Assembly: GCA_022729635.1 (NCBI GenBank)
Contig: DZAU01000005.1
Location: 1 to 15,899, forward strand
Length of the DNA: 15,899 nt
Origin: Flavobacterium psychrophilum
Lineage (GTDB): Bacteria; Bacteroidota; Bacteroidia; Flavobacteriales; Flavobacteriaceae
Direction of reading: 5' to 3'
Position numbers and translations under genes: made by a program
The notes under the pieces: model-generated
The model's input: only the letters and a program-made list of their open reading frames with translations
Told to the model about the DNA's origin: nothing
Databases searched by the model: none
Shown: positions 1 to 5,526 of the stretch, one piece after another
Position numbering within the stretch: the stretch's first letter is position 1
Layout: every line of letters starts with the position of its first letter

Positions 1-9
1 TTTTCAAAA

Positions 10-42
10 CAAAAAAACCGCAAGCGATAAACTTACGGTTTT
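10..42 (-). terminator. Intrinsic terminator after tRNA-Thr
   Basis: On the minus strand a 9-bp stem (arms at 32-40 and 16-24, one G-T pair, 7-base loop) is followed by a run of T (the A run at 11-17). It starts a few bases after the tRNA 3' end and should end a monocistronic tRNA transcript. Confidence 0.85.
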
Positions 43-48
43 CATTTG

Positions 49-122
49 AGCCGGCGGAGGGACTCGAACCCACGACCTGCTGATTACAAATCAGCTGCTC
101 TAGCCAACTGAGCTACGCTGGC
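49..122 (-). tRNA. tRNA-Thr, anticodon TGT
   Basis: A complete cloverleaf can be folded by eye. The D arm begins GCTCAG, the anticodon stem is GCTGA/TCAGC around loop TTTGTAA (anticodon TGT, reading ACA), and the T loop is TTCGAGT. The discriminator base is U at 49. No CCA is encoded (the 3' flank reads CAA), so CCA must be added by the nucleotidyltransferase. Oddities: the acceptor stem GCCAGCG/CGCCGGC has an A-C mismatch at pair 4, and the T stem has one T-T opposition. The gene has its own promoter and terminator. Confidence 0.97.
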
Positions 123-137
123 GACTCATTACGGGTA

Positions 138-168
138 CAAATATAAGTCTGAATTTGTATTTTGCAAA
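138..168 (-). promoter_or_regulatory. Promoter of tRNA-Thr
   Basis: On the minus strand TTTG (165-168), a 19-base spacer and TATATTTG (138-145) match the Bacteroidota primary-sigma consensus TTTG - about 19 - TAnnTTTG exactly. The expected start site is about 7 bases further on, near 131, just before the tRNA 5' end at 122. Confidence 0.85.
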
Positions 169-197
169 AAAAATCAGAACTTTTTATTGACTTTTTT

Positions 198-467
198 TTA
201 CTGTAATTCGTTGATTTTAGCAATCAATTGATTTGCAGTTTGCTCCAATTCAACATTAATCTGTTTGAAATGGGCTTTTTTATTTTCAACATTTTTAGCG
301 TTTACCTTTGTAATCAAAGTGTCAAATGCTGCGATTGCTTCATCGATCAAAGCATTAGTTTCCGTTGTTGGTTTTCCTGTTGTAGAAATTTCAAACAAGT
401 AAACCGCTTCAATAATATCTCCTAAAACGTAGTTGATGTCTTTTTTTAAATTCTTAACGTTTGCCAT
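198..467 (-). CDS. Small helical protein of unknown function
   Basis: This 89-residue acidic protein begins MANVKNLKKD. It has no signal peptide or membrane segment and looks almost wholly alpha-helical, with an alternating hydrophobic pattern in the last 45 residues (KNVENKKAHFKQINVELEQ) that suggests a helical bundle or a short coiled coil. I do not recognise a named family; small conserved proteins of this kind are common in flavobacteria. An upstream in-frame ATG at 504-506 would add 13 residues, but that extension overlaps a TAnnTTTG promoter box (496-503), so the internal ATG at 465-467, preceded by an A-rich leader, is preferred. It stands alone between the tRNA and manA. Function unknown. 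Confidence 0.7.
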   Translation of the reverse strand: MANVKNLKKDINYVLGDIIEAVYLFEISTTGKPTTETNALIDEAIAAFDTLITKVNAKNVENKKAHFKQINVELEQTANQLIAKINELQ

Positions 468-495
468 TTTATTTTTTAATTTTAATTTGCGATTG

Positions 496-503
496 CAAAA
501 GTA
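496..503 (-). promoter_or_regulatory. -7 box (TACTTTTG) of the small gene
   Basis: On the minus strand TACTTTTG matches TAnnTTTG exactly. A transcript starting near 489-490 would give a leader of about 22 bases before the ATG at 467. No convincing -33 TTG is seen at the expected spacing. Confidence 0.55.
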
Positions 504-603
504 CATATAATCTTTCTATTACCGACTATGAAATCGCCACTAAGAACAAGTTTGTTGCAAACAAACACCAATTAGTAAGAAAGCGATACCATAAATGACC
601 TAT

Positions 604-640
604 TAAAAATCGAAATTTACATTTATGAAATATAAATTTC
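604..640 (-). terminator. Possible weak terminator after manA
   Basis: On the minus strand GAAATTTA (633-640) and TAAATTTC (612-619) can pair across a 13-base loop and are followed by ATTTTTA. The stem is entirely A/T except its ends and overlaps the manA stop codon, so it would be weak. Confidence 0.3.
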
Positions 641-1591
641 TAAAACAGAAGCTTTTCCGTTGAGCATAAAATTATTCAAAGCAGCAGGGATTAAAACGGT
701 ATCTCCTTTTTTATATTCGAATTTAGTTCCATTACATTCCAATTCAAAACTTCCGTCAACACACATATACACCTTAAATGTTTCTCCAGTTTTGTTCACT
801 TCAATTTTTCCATCTATTGGAAGAAAATTAGTTATAAAATATGGGCAATCCACAACAGAATTTGATTGATTTAAAATGGTATTGTACCTTTTTTTGGTGT
901 CAATTTTATTATAATTAATGGCGTCCAAAGCTAAATCTACGTGCAATTCTCGTAAATTTCCCTGATTATCAACCCTATCAAAATCATACAAACGATACGT
1001 AATATCAGAAGTTTGCTGGATTTCGGCAATCACCAATCCAGCTCCAATGGCGTGAACAGTTCCTGTTTCCAGAAAAAAAACATCTCCTGATTTTACCTCT
1101 ACTTTATCAAGAATAGAAAGCAAGGTTTTGTTTTTAAGGTTTTCTAAGTATTCTTCGGCATTTGAATTTTCCTTGAAACCCACAATTATTTTGGAATTTT
1201 CATCGGCTTGCATCACATACCACATTTCGGTTTTCCCAAAAGAATTATGACGCTTTTTAGCCAATTCATCATTGGGATGAACTTGTATGGATAAATCTTC
1301 GCGAGCATCGAGATATTTAAAAAGCAGTGGAAATTGTTTTCCAAATCGCTTGTAAACATCCGTTCCTAAAATGGCTTCCGGATTTGAATTTATTAAATCG
1401 TTTAGTGATTTTCCCTCCAGAACTCCTTTAGAAACTACACTTACATCGCCTTTGACTGTCGATATTTCCCAACTTTCGCCTGTTTTATTAGAAACAATGG
1501 CTTTGTTTAGCACTGTTTTTAACTTTACTCCACCCCAAATTCTTTCTTTCAGAATAGGTTTAAACTGCAATGGATATAAAGTAAAACTCAT
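623..1591 (-). CDS. manA: Mannose-6-phosphate isomerase, class I
   Basis: This zinc enzyme interconverts mannose 6-phosphate and fructose 6-phosphate in the cytoplasm, feeding GDP-mannose and surface-sugar synthesis or mannose use. At 322 residues it matches the short Bacillus-type class I enzymes. The N-terminus FKPILKERIWGG is the family signature. Zinc ligands are visible as Gln103 and His105 in QVHPND, Glu122 in GKTEMWYV and His180 in GTVHAIG; the conserved Arg201 follows in TYRLYDFDR. The C-terminal part (about 230-322) is a second cupin-like barrel. It starts 34 bases after the PTPS-family gene on the same strand and is probably the last gene of an idi-PTPS-manA transcript; no separate promoter was recognised. 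The three genes share no obvious pathway. Confidence 0.95.
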   Translation of the reverse strand: MSFTLYPLQFKPILKERIWGGVKLKTVLNKAIVSNKTGESWEISTVKGDVSVVSKGVLEGKSLNDLINSNPEAILGTDVYKRFGKQFPLLFKYLDAREDLSIQVHPNDELAKKRHNSFGKTEMWYVMQADENSKIIVGFKENSNAEEYLENLKNKTLLSILDKVEVKSGDVFFLETGTVHAIGAGLVIAEIQQTSDITYRLYDFDRVDNQGNLRELHVDLALDAINYNKIDTKKRYNTILNQSNSVVDCPYFITNFLPIDGKIEVNKTGETFKVYMCVDGSFELECNGTKFEYKKGDTVLIPAALNNFMLNGKASVLEIYIS

Positions 1592-1625
1592 ATTTGCGAT
1601 AATTTTTTATTCATTTCTGCTAATG

Positions 1626-2036
1626 TTAATCTCCTTTGTAGGTTACAAAATTTCGTGGAGTTTCATATAGAATGACTTCTAAATCGAATTCTGGTTTTAT
1701 CCTTTTTCTGATTTTATTCCAAATGACAACAACAATATTTTCGGCTGTTGGATTTAGATTTTCAAATTCGGGAACATCAAGATTTAAGTTTTTATGATCA
1801 AAAGACACTTCAACTTCTTCAAAAATAATATCGCTTAAATCCTTAATATCCATTACATAACCAGTTTCGGGATTGATTTTTCCTGTAACACTAACAATCA
1901 ATTCGTAATTGTGTCCGTGAAAATTAGGATTGTTGCATTTACCAAAAACGGCATCATTCTGCTCAAAAGTCCAATCTTTTCGATACAATCGATGTGCTGC
2001 GTTAAAATGGGCTTTTCTGCTAATAGTTACTTTCAT
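1626..2036 (-). CDS. 6-pyruvoyl/6-carboxy-tetrahydropterin synthase family
   Basis: This 136-residue protein belongs to the PTPS/QueD family, which converts dihydroneopterin triphosphate either to 6-carboxytetrahydropterin (queuosine route) or to 6-pyruvoyltetrahydropterin (biopterin route). Zinc ligands are His15 (NAAHRL), His40 and His42 (NFHGHNY). The catalytic Cys34 sits in GKCNNPNFHGHNY, with FDHKNLN supplying the catalytic Asp/His pair and a YETPRN Glu near the end. The Cys-x5-His spacing and the flanking sequence resemble animal PTPS (CNNPNxHGHNY) more than E. coli QueD, where the spacing is Cys-x3-His. No queC, queE or queF lies nearby to settle the role, so I give no symbol; queD is the usual automatic name. 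It lies between idi and manA on the same strand. Confidence 0.9.
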   Translation of the reverse strand: MKVTISRKAHFNAAHRLYRKDWTFEQNDAVFGKCNNPNFHGHNYELIVSVTGKINPETGYVMDIKDLSDIIFEEVEVSFDHKNLNLDVPEFENLNPTAENIVVVIWNKIRKRIKPEFDLEVILYETPRNFVTYKGD

Positions 2037-2044
2037 ATCAATAG

Positions 2045-2069
2045 CCCTTCGACTTCGCTCAGGGTGACA
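2045..2069. repeat. Dispersed CCCTTCGACTTCGCTCAGGG-type repeat
   Basis: A 25-base segment beginning CCCTTCGACTTCGCTCAGGG and ending TGACA lies between idi and the PTPS gene. Two further relatives sit at 4051-4072 and 4093-4117 in this window. From memory, repeats of this type occur in many copies in Bacteroidota genomes; copy number cannot be judged here. Confidence 0.7.
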
Positions 2070-2079
2070 TTAGATTAAA

Positions 2080-2613
2080 TTATACCTTGTGGCTTTCTAA
2101 AAAATGATAAAACTCATCAAAAATAATTTTAAACCACACTGTGTAAATTTCGGGTTGCAACTGAATGTCTTTTGCCACATCCTCAATACTCATCCATTTC
2201 CAGTTTTCGACTTCTTCCCTATTTATTTTTGGCTCATCATTATAATAGCCAATCATTACGTGATCGAGTTCGTGTTCTGTCAATCCGTTATCGAAAGGTG
2301 CTTTGTAAATAAAATGAAACAATTCCTTCAAACTGGTTTCGAAACCCATTTCTTCAAACAATCTGCGACTTCCCGCCTGAATATTTGTTTCTCCTTCTCG
2401 CTGATGACTGCAACAAGTATTGGTCCACAGCAAAGGCGAATGATATTTAATACTTGCTCGTTGTTGGAGCATCATTTCATTTTTGTCATTAAGCACAAAA
2501 ACCGAAAAAGCACGATGCAAGACTGCTTTTTCGTGGGCTTCCAATTTAGGCATCAAACCAATTTGCTCATCATTTTTATTCACTAATATTACATTTTCTT
2601 CTTTCATATCCAT
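2080..2613 (-). CDS. idi: Isopentenyl-diphosphate delta-isomerase, type 1
   Basis: This Nudix-fold enzyme interconverts isopentenyl and dimethylallyl diphosphate for isoprenoid synthesis (quinones, carotenoids, undecaprenyl lipid). At 177 residues it has the family's usual length. The catalytic cysteine is Cys68 in WTNTCCSHQ, the acid pair is Glu113 and Glu115 in TEHELDHV, and metal ligands include His27, His33 (AHEKAVLHRAFS) and His70. A Nudix-like box GETNIQAGSRRLFEEMG spans 74-90. A TAnnTTTG box only 12 bases before the ATG would leave a leader of about 5 bases, so translation may begin at the second in-frame ATG (Met3, 2607) or the mRNA may be nearly leaderless. It is divergent from msrBA and probably heads the idi-PTPS-manA transcript. 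Confidence 0.95.
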   Translation of the reverse strand: MDMKEENVILVNKNDEQIGLMPKLEAHEKAVLHRAFSVFVLNDKNEMMLQQRASIKYHSPLLWTNTCCSHQREGETNIQAGSRRLFEEMGFETSLKELFHFIYKAPFDNGLTEHELDHVMIGYYNDEPKINREEVENWKWMSIEDVAKDIQLQPEIYTVWFKIIFDEFYHFLESHKV

Positions 2614-2624
2614 TTTTAGCTTGT

Positions 2625-2632
2625 CAAAAGTA
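2625..2632 (-). promoter_or_regulatory. -7 box (TACTTTTG) of idi
   Basis: On the minus strand TACTTTTG matches TAnnTTTG and sits 11 bases upstream of the annotated idi ATG. No good -33 element is visible at about 19 bases. The predicted start site (about 2618) would give a very short leader. Confidence 0.55.
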
Positions 2633-2842
2633 CGAAAAAAGAAATTAGTTTTTGCCTTGCTGAAAGTTTGTGAAAAGTTTAACGAGTGTTAATGAATCTA
2701 AAGAGTAATTTTAAAAACTGAAATTTAGATCTAATTCTGCAAAAGAAAACACTGTTAAAATTAACTTAAATAACGATTTGTTTGTAAACCACACGACATT
2801 TTCGAGTTCAAATGCTTTCTACTTTTACAAAAAAAACAAAGT

Positions 2843-3955
2843 ATGAAAACAAAACTTCAATTCCGAATCCTGTTAATCATGATTCCTCTGTGTATGCTTC
2901 AAGCTTGTGGGCAAACAAAAACTAACCATCCCGAAAATTCAATTGCTATGGAAAATTCAATTACCAAACCCGGAAATCCTTATTATTCAAACACCGACAC
3001 GACAAAACTTACTATTTCTGATGCCGAATGGAAGAAAGTCCTTTCGCCAGATTTATACGCAGTTTCCAGAAATGCCGATACCGAAAGAGCATTCACAGGA
3101 AAACTCTGGAATTCAGATGCGAAAGGCACTTATTATTGTGCTGCCTGTGGCAATAAATTATTTAAATCCAATCAGAAATTTGTCAGTAGTTGTGGTTGGC
3201 CCAGCTTTTTCGAGCAAGATAACAAAAACAGCGTGGTTTACAAAGAGGACAATTCTTATGGAATGAGTAGAATTGAGGCACTTTGCGGCAGATGCGGCGG
3301 ACATTTAGGTCATCTTTTTGATGATGGACCAGCGCCAACAGGCAAAAGATATTGTATGAATTCTATCGCTCTGGATTTTGTTCCTGATAAAGCAATTTCA
3401 GAAAATAAAAGTCAAACTAATTTAGGAACCATCACCCTTGGAGGCGGTTGCTACTGGTGTGTGGAAGCCGTTTATGAAAAATTAGAAGGAGTAAAATCAG
3501 TGGTTTCAGGATTTGCCGGAGGAAAAACTCCAAATCCTACTTATGAAGAAGTTTGTTCCGGAAATACCGGTGCTGCCGAAGTCGTGCAAATTACTTATGA
3601 CAAAACCGTTACGAATCTCGACGAAATTTTCAAGGTTTTCTTTACCGTTCACGACCCAACCACTTTAAACCGCCAAGGTGCAGATGTGGGAACGCAATAT
3701 CGTTCCGTGATTTTTTATGCAACCGAAGAACAAAAGAAAGAAGCTCGTTCCATCATTGATCAATTAACTGCCGAAAAAGTGTACAACAACCCGATTGTAA
3801 CCACTTTGGAACCATTAACCCAATTTTTTAAAGCCGAAGAATACCATCAAAATTACTATGAAAACAATAAAAACCAACCCTATTGCCAAATGGTAATTCA
3901 GCCGAAAATCGAAAAATTTGAAAAGATTTTTAAAGACCGATTGAAAAAGAAATAA
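2843..3955 (+). CDS. msrBA: Bifunctional MsrB-MsrA methionine sulfoxide reductase, lipoprotein
   Basis: The enzyme repairs oxidised methionine: MsrB reduces the R and MsrA the S sulfoxide. The N-terminus is a lipoprotein signal ending in LQAC with lipid Cys22, so it acts in the cell envelope. MsrB spans about 55-182: zinc cysteines 99/102 (CAAC) and 148/151 (CGRC), Cys117 in SCGWPSFF (likely resolving) and catalytic Cys171 in RYCMNSIALDF. MsrA spans about 195-350: catalytic Cys203 in GGGCYWCVEAVY and the HDPTTLNRQGADVGTQYRS signature. MsrB precedes MsrA, the reverse of the order in Neisseria PilB. A near-consensus TACTTTTA (2820-2827) is a possible -7 box. The last 95 bases and the terminator are duplicated at 10485-10635, across the accessory block. 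Confidence 0.95.
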   Translation: MKTKLQFRILLIMIPLCMLQACGQTKTNHPENSIAMENSITKPGNPYYSNTDTTKLTISDAEWKKVLSPDLYAVSRNADTERAFTGKLWNSDAKGTYYCAACGNKLFKSNQKFVSSCGWPSFFEQDNKNSVVYKEDNSYGMSRIEALCGRCGGHLGHLFDDGPAPTGKRYCMNSIALDFVPDKAISENKSQTNLGTITLGGGCYWCVEAVYEKLEGVKSVVSGFAGGKTPNPTYEEVCSGNTGAAEVVQITYDKTVTNLDEIFKVFFTVHDPTTLNRQGADVGTQYRSVIFYATEEQKKEARSIIDQLTAEKVYNNPIVTTLEPLTQFFKAEEYHQNYYENNKNQPYCQMVIQPKIEKFEKIFKDRLKKK

Positions 3956-4011
3956 TTTAAGATTGACAAGAAAAACCGGAGATTTCAATCCGGTTTTTTT
4001 GTGCCTCAAAA
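3861..4011 (+). repeat. Left 151-bp direct repeat (msrBA 3' end plus terminator)
   Basis: This segment covers the last 95 bases of msrBA, its terminator and the sequence up to GTGCCTCAAAA. It aligns without gaps to 10485-10635, offset 6624. I count six mismatches in 151 bases: one synonymous change in the coding part (Ile codon ATC/ATT) and five in the 56 noncoding bases. A weaker match (ATCAAAA, then a 4-base length difference) extends a little to the left. Beyond the right ends the copies diverge at once. Confidence 0.95.
3971..4000 (+). terminator. Intrinsic terminator of msrBA
   Basis: AAAACCGGA (3972-3980) pairs with TCCGGTTTT (3989-3997) around an 8-base loop, followed by T. It lies 15 bases after the msrBA stop. 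The A run on the other side means it could also work on the opposite strand, against readthrough from the LytTR gene. Confidence 0.9.
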
Positions 4012-4050
4012 TTAAATTTTCAAATGAGATTTTGTCTGTCTGAGCTATAT

Positions 4051-4117
4051 CTGTCCCGAGCTAGTCGAAGGGTCGAATACAATATAATAAGACACTTCGA
4101 CAAGCTCAGTGTGACAT
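4051..4117. repeat. Inverted pair of dispersed repeats
   Basis: GAGCTAGTCGAAGGG (4058-4072) and CACTTCGACAAGCTC (4093-4107) are reverse complements apart from two mismatches, with TGTC...GACA extending the match outward. The 20-base centre is AT-rich. Both arms are relatives of the repeat at 2045-2069. Transcribed, the pair could fold into a long hairpin downstream of the LytTR gene, which ends at 4227 on the minus strand. Confidence 0.75.
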
Positions 4118-4226
4118 CCTATACAATAATTGGTCAAAAAATATAATTACACCCAACGGGTTTCTTTTAAACATGTCTTTTTGTAAAATACGCATTGATG
4201 AATGAGACAGATACATACAATTCTTT

Positions 4227-5342
4227 TTACGAATTTAACCACAATTTAAACTCTGCTGCTTTATTTTTACTAATAATAATGTCTGCATCTGCCTTTGGTA
4301 AAACCTCTATTTTTAATTGACTATTTCCGTACTTTATAATTTTATCAACAGCATATATAGATAAAATATATTGTCTGTTTACTCTGTAAAATAAGGTTTT
4401 ATTCAATTGGCCAAATAGTTCATCCAAACTACTATTACTAGTAGATTTTTTTCCTTCTAAAGAAATAACAAAAGTGATCGAATTCTCTGTATAGATATAT
4501 GCAATTTGTTCAATTAAAAGAGGCACCAATTCATTTCTTGAATAGGTTACTATTCTCTGTTTGTCTTCAATACTCTTATTTTCAGCTACGTTTGTAATTT
4601 CCTTTGGGGATATTTTTGTTTTGTAATTTAGTAAATCAAGATTTAATTTTGATAGACTTAATACTTCGTCAGATAGTTTTTCGTTTTTTAATTCTAGTTT
4701 ATTTTCATAACTACTCCCAACCATTCTGATTGTGAGAAATGAAAGAATTACAATTATGGCGCCTGTAATCGCAGACACGATAAAAAACTTTTCCTTTAAC
4801 TCACTAATGTGTTCTTTAATTTTATAGGTATTTGCGTGTGCAGCTACAATCCAGTCCGAATTCTTAACCGGGTAAACATAAATTATTTCGGACTCTCTTT
4901 TTTTATCAACAAAACTTCTTTTACCTCCTCCTTCTTCTTTATTTTTTAAATAATCAAAAAAATCTCTTGATGTAGCATCATCACTTATGGTAGAAATAAA
5001 AGATTCTTCAGGGTTTACATATTTCCCAACACGTTCAATATTTGGATGACAAATTTCTTTGCCAGACCAATCGAACATACAAATAAATCCTGTTTCATTA
5101 TTTGTGTTTTCAATACTTTTTTGAATGTTATCTATTACATCCTTTTTTGAAATGCCATTCAACAATTGTGATGAAATCATATTAGAAAACTCTTTTGCTT
5201 CTCTCTTACTGGATTCCATTTGAATTTCTAAAAGCTTTTCCGTATTGGCATCAATGAAATATCTAATGCTGAAATAACCAATTAAGTAAACTACAAAAAA
5301 CAATGATATAAATGTAAATAGGTAAAGTTTGTCTTTTTTCAT
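4227..5342 (-). CDS. Membrane-bound Cache-LytTR transcriptional regulator
   Basis: This 371-residue protein appears to be a one-component sensor. Its layout is membrane helix 1 (about 7-27), an extracytoplasmic domain (about 30-183) with a Cache-like stretch FDWSGKEICHPNIERVGKYV, membrane helix 2 (about 187-206), a charged coiled-coil linker (about 212-240), and a C-terminal LytTR DNA-binding domain (about 263-369, with LFYRVNRQYILSI). The likely logic is that ligand binding outside the inner membrane is passed through the coiled coil to a membrane-tethered DNA-binding dimer. It is divergent from the six-gene redox set and shares a 184-base spacer with a putative 9-base direct-repeat operator, so that set is its probable target. 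There is no kinase or receiver domain. The ligand is unknown. The ATG at 5342 follows a TAGATTTG box by 17 bases. Confidence 0.88.
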   Translation of the reverse strand: MKKDKLYLFTFISLFFVVYLIGYFSIRYFIDANTEKLLEIQMESSKREAKEFSNMISSQLLNGISKKDVIDNIQKSIENTNNETGFICMFDWSGKEICHPNIERVGKYVNPEESFISTISDDATSRDFFDYLKNKEEGGGKRSFVDKKRESEIIYVYPVKNSDWIVAAHANTYKIKEHISELKEKFFIVSAITGAIIVILSFLTIRMVGSSYENKLELKNEKLSDEVLSLSKLNLDLLNYKTKISPKEITNVAENKSIEDKQRIVTYSRNELVPLLIEQIAYIYTENSITFVISLEGKKSTSNSSLDELFGQLNKTLFYRVNRQYILSIYAVDKIIKYGNSQLKIEVLPKADADIIISKNKAAEFKLWLNS

Positions 5343-5359
5343 TATTAATTATTGATGAG

Positions 5360-5367
5360 CAAATCTA
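5360..5367 (-). promoter_or_regulatory. -7 box (TAGATTTG) of the LytTR gene
   Basis: On the minus strand TAGATTTG matches TAnnTTTG exactly. The start site would be near 5352, giving a leader of about 10 bases. No clear -33 TTG is seen. Confidence 0.6.
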
Positions 5368-5416
5368 ATTTAAATAAATACATAAATTAATATTTCATCA
5401 AAAATTTAACCCTTGA

Positions 5417-5446
5417 TTTTTCCCTTTTAACAGCTATTTTTTCCCT
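5417..5446 (+). promoter_or_regulatory. Putative LytTR operator: two 9-base direct repeats, period 21
   Basis: TTTTTCCCT occurs at 5417-5425 and again, identically, at 5438-5446, with a 12-base spacer. LytTR proteins such as AgrA bind two 9-base direct repeats about two helical turns apart, which is this geometry. A related TTTAACCCT lies at 5405-5413. The pair is 80 bases before the lipoprotein ATG and upstream of a weak -7-like ATCATTTG (5481-5488), a position suited to activation of the rightward genes. It also lies upstream of the regulator's own promoter, so autoregulation is possible. Confidence 0.6.
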
Positions 5447-5526
5447 ATAAGAAATGTTTTTAGTATTTAAACTTTATTTAATCATTTGATTTGCTGAAAA
5501 TTAAAAACCTTTAAAATTTAAAAAAA

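Noticed and set aside
228..425. Plus-strand open frame across the small helical gene
   Set aside because: Cysteine/phenylalanine-rich antisense shadow of a better-supported gene, without promoter or family resemblance.
2104..2586. 160-codon plus-strand frame opposite idi
   Set aside because: Antisense shadow: idi has all catalytic residues and the opposite frame shows no domain.
623..2613. Functional link between idi, the PTPS-family gene and manA
   Set aside because: The genes are adjacent and co-oriented, but isoprenoid, pterin and mannose metabolism share no step, so only co-transcription is proposed.
2777..2827. Full promoter for msrBA
   Set aside because: TACTTTTA at 2820-2827 is one base off the -7 consensus and no TTTG lies at the right spacing, so it is mentioned only under the gene.
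3815..4009. Minus-strand open frame opposite the msrBA tail, with a similar one at 10475-10660
   Set aside because: The two predicted peptides resemble each other only because they are antisense to the two copies of the 151-bp repeat. They also run through the terminator.
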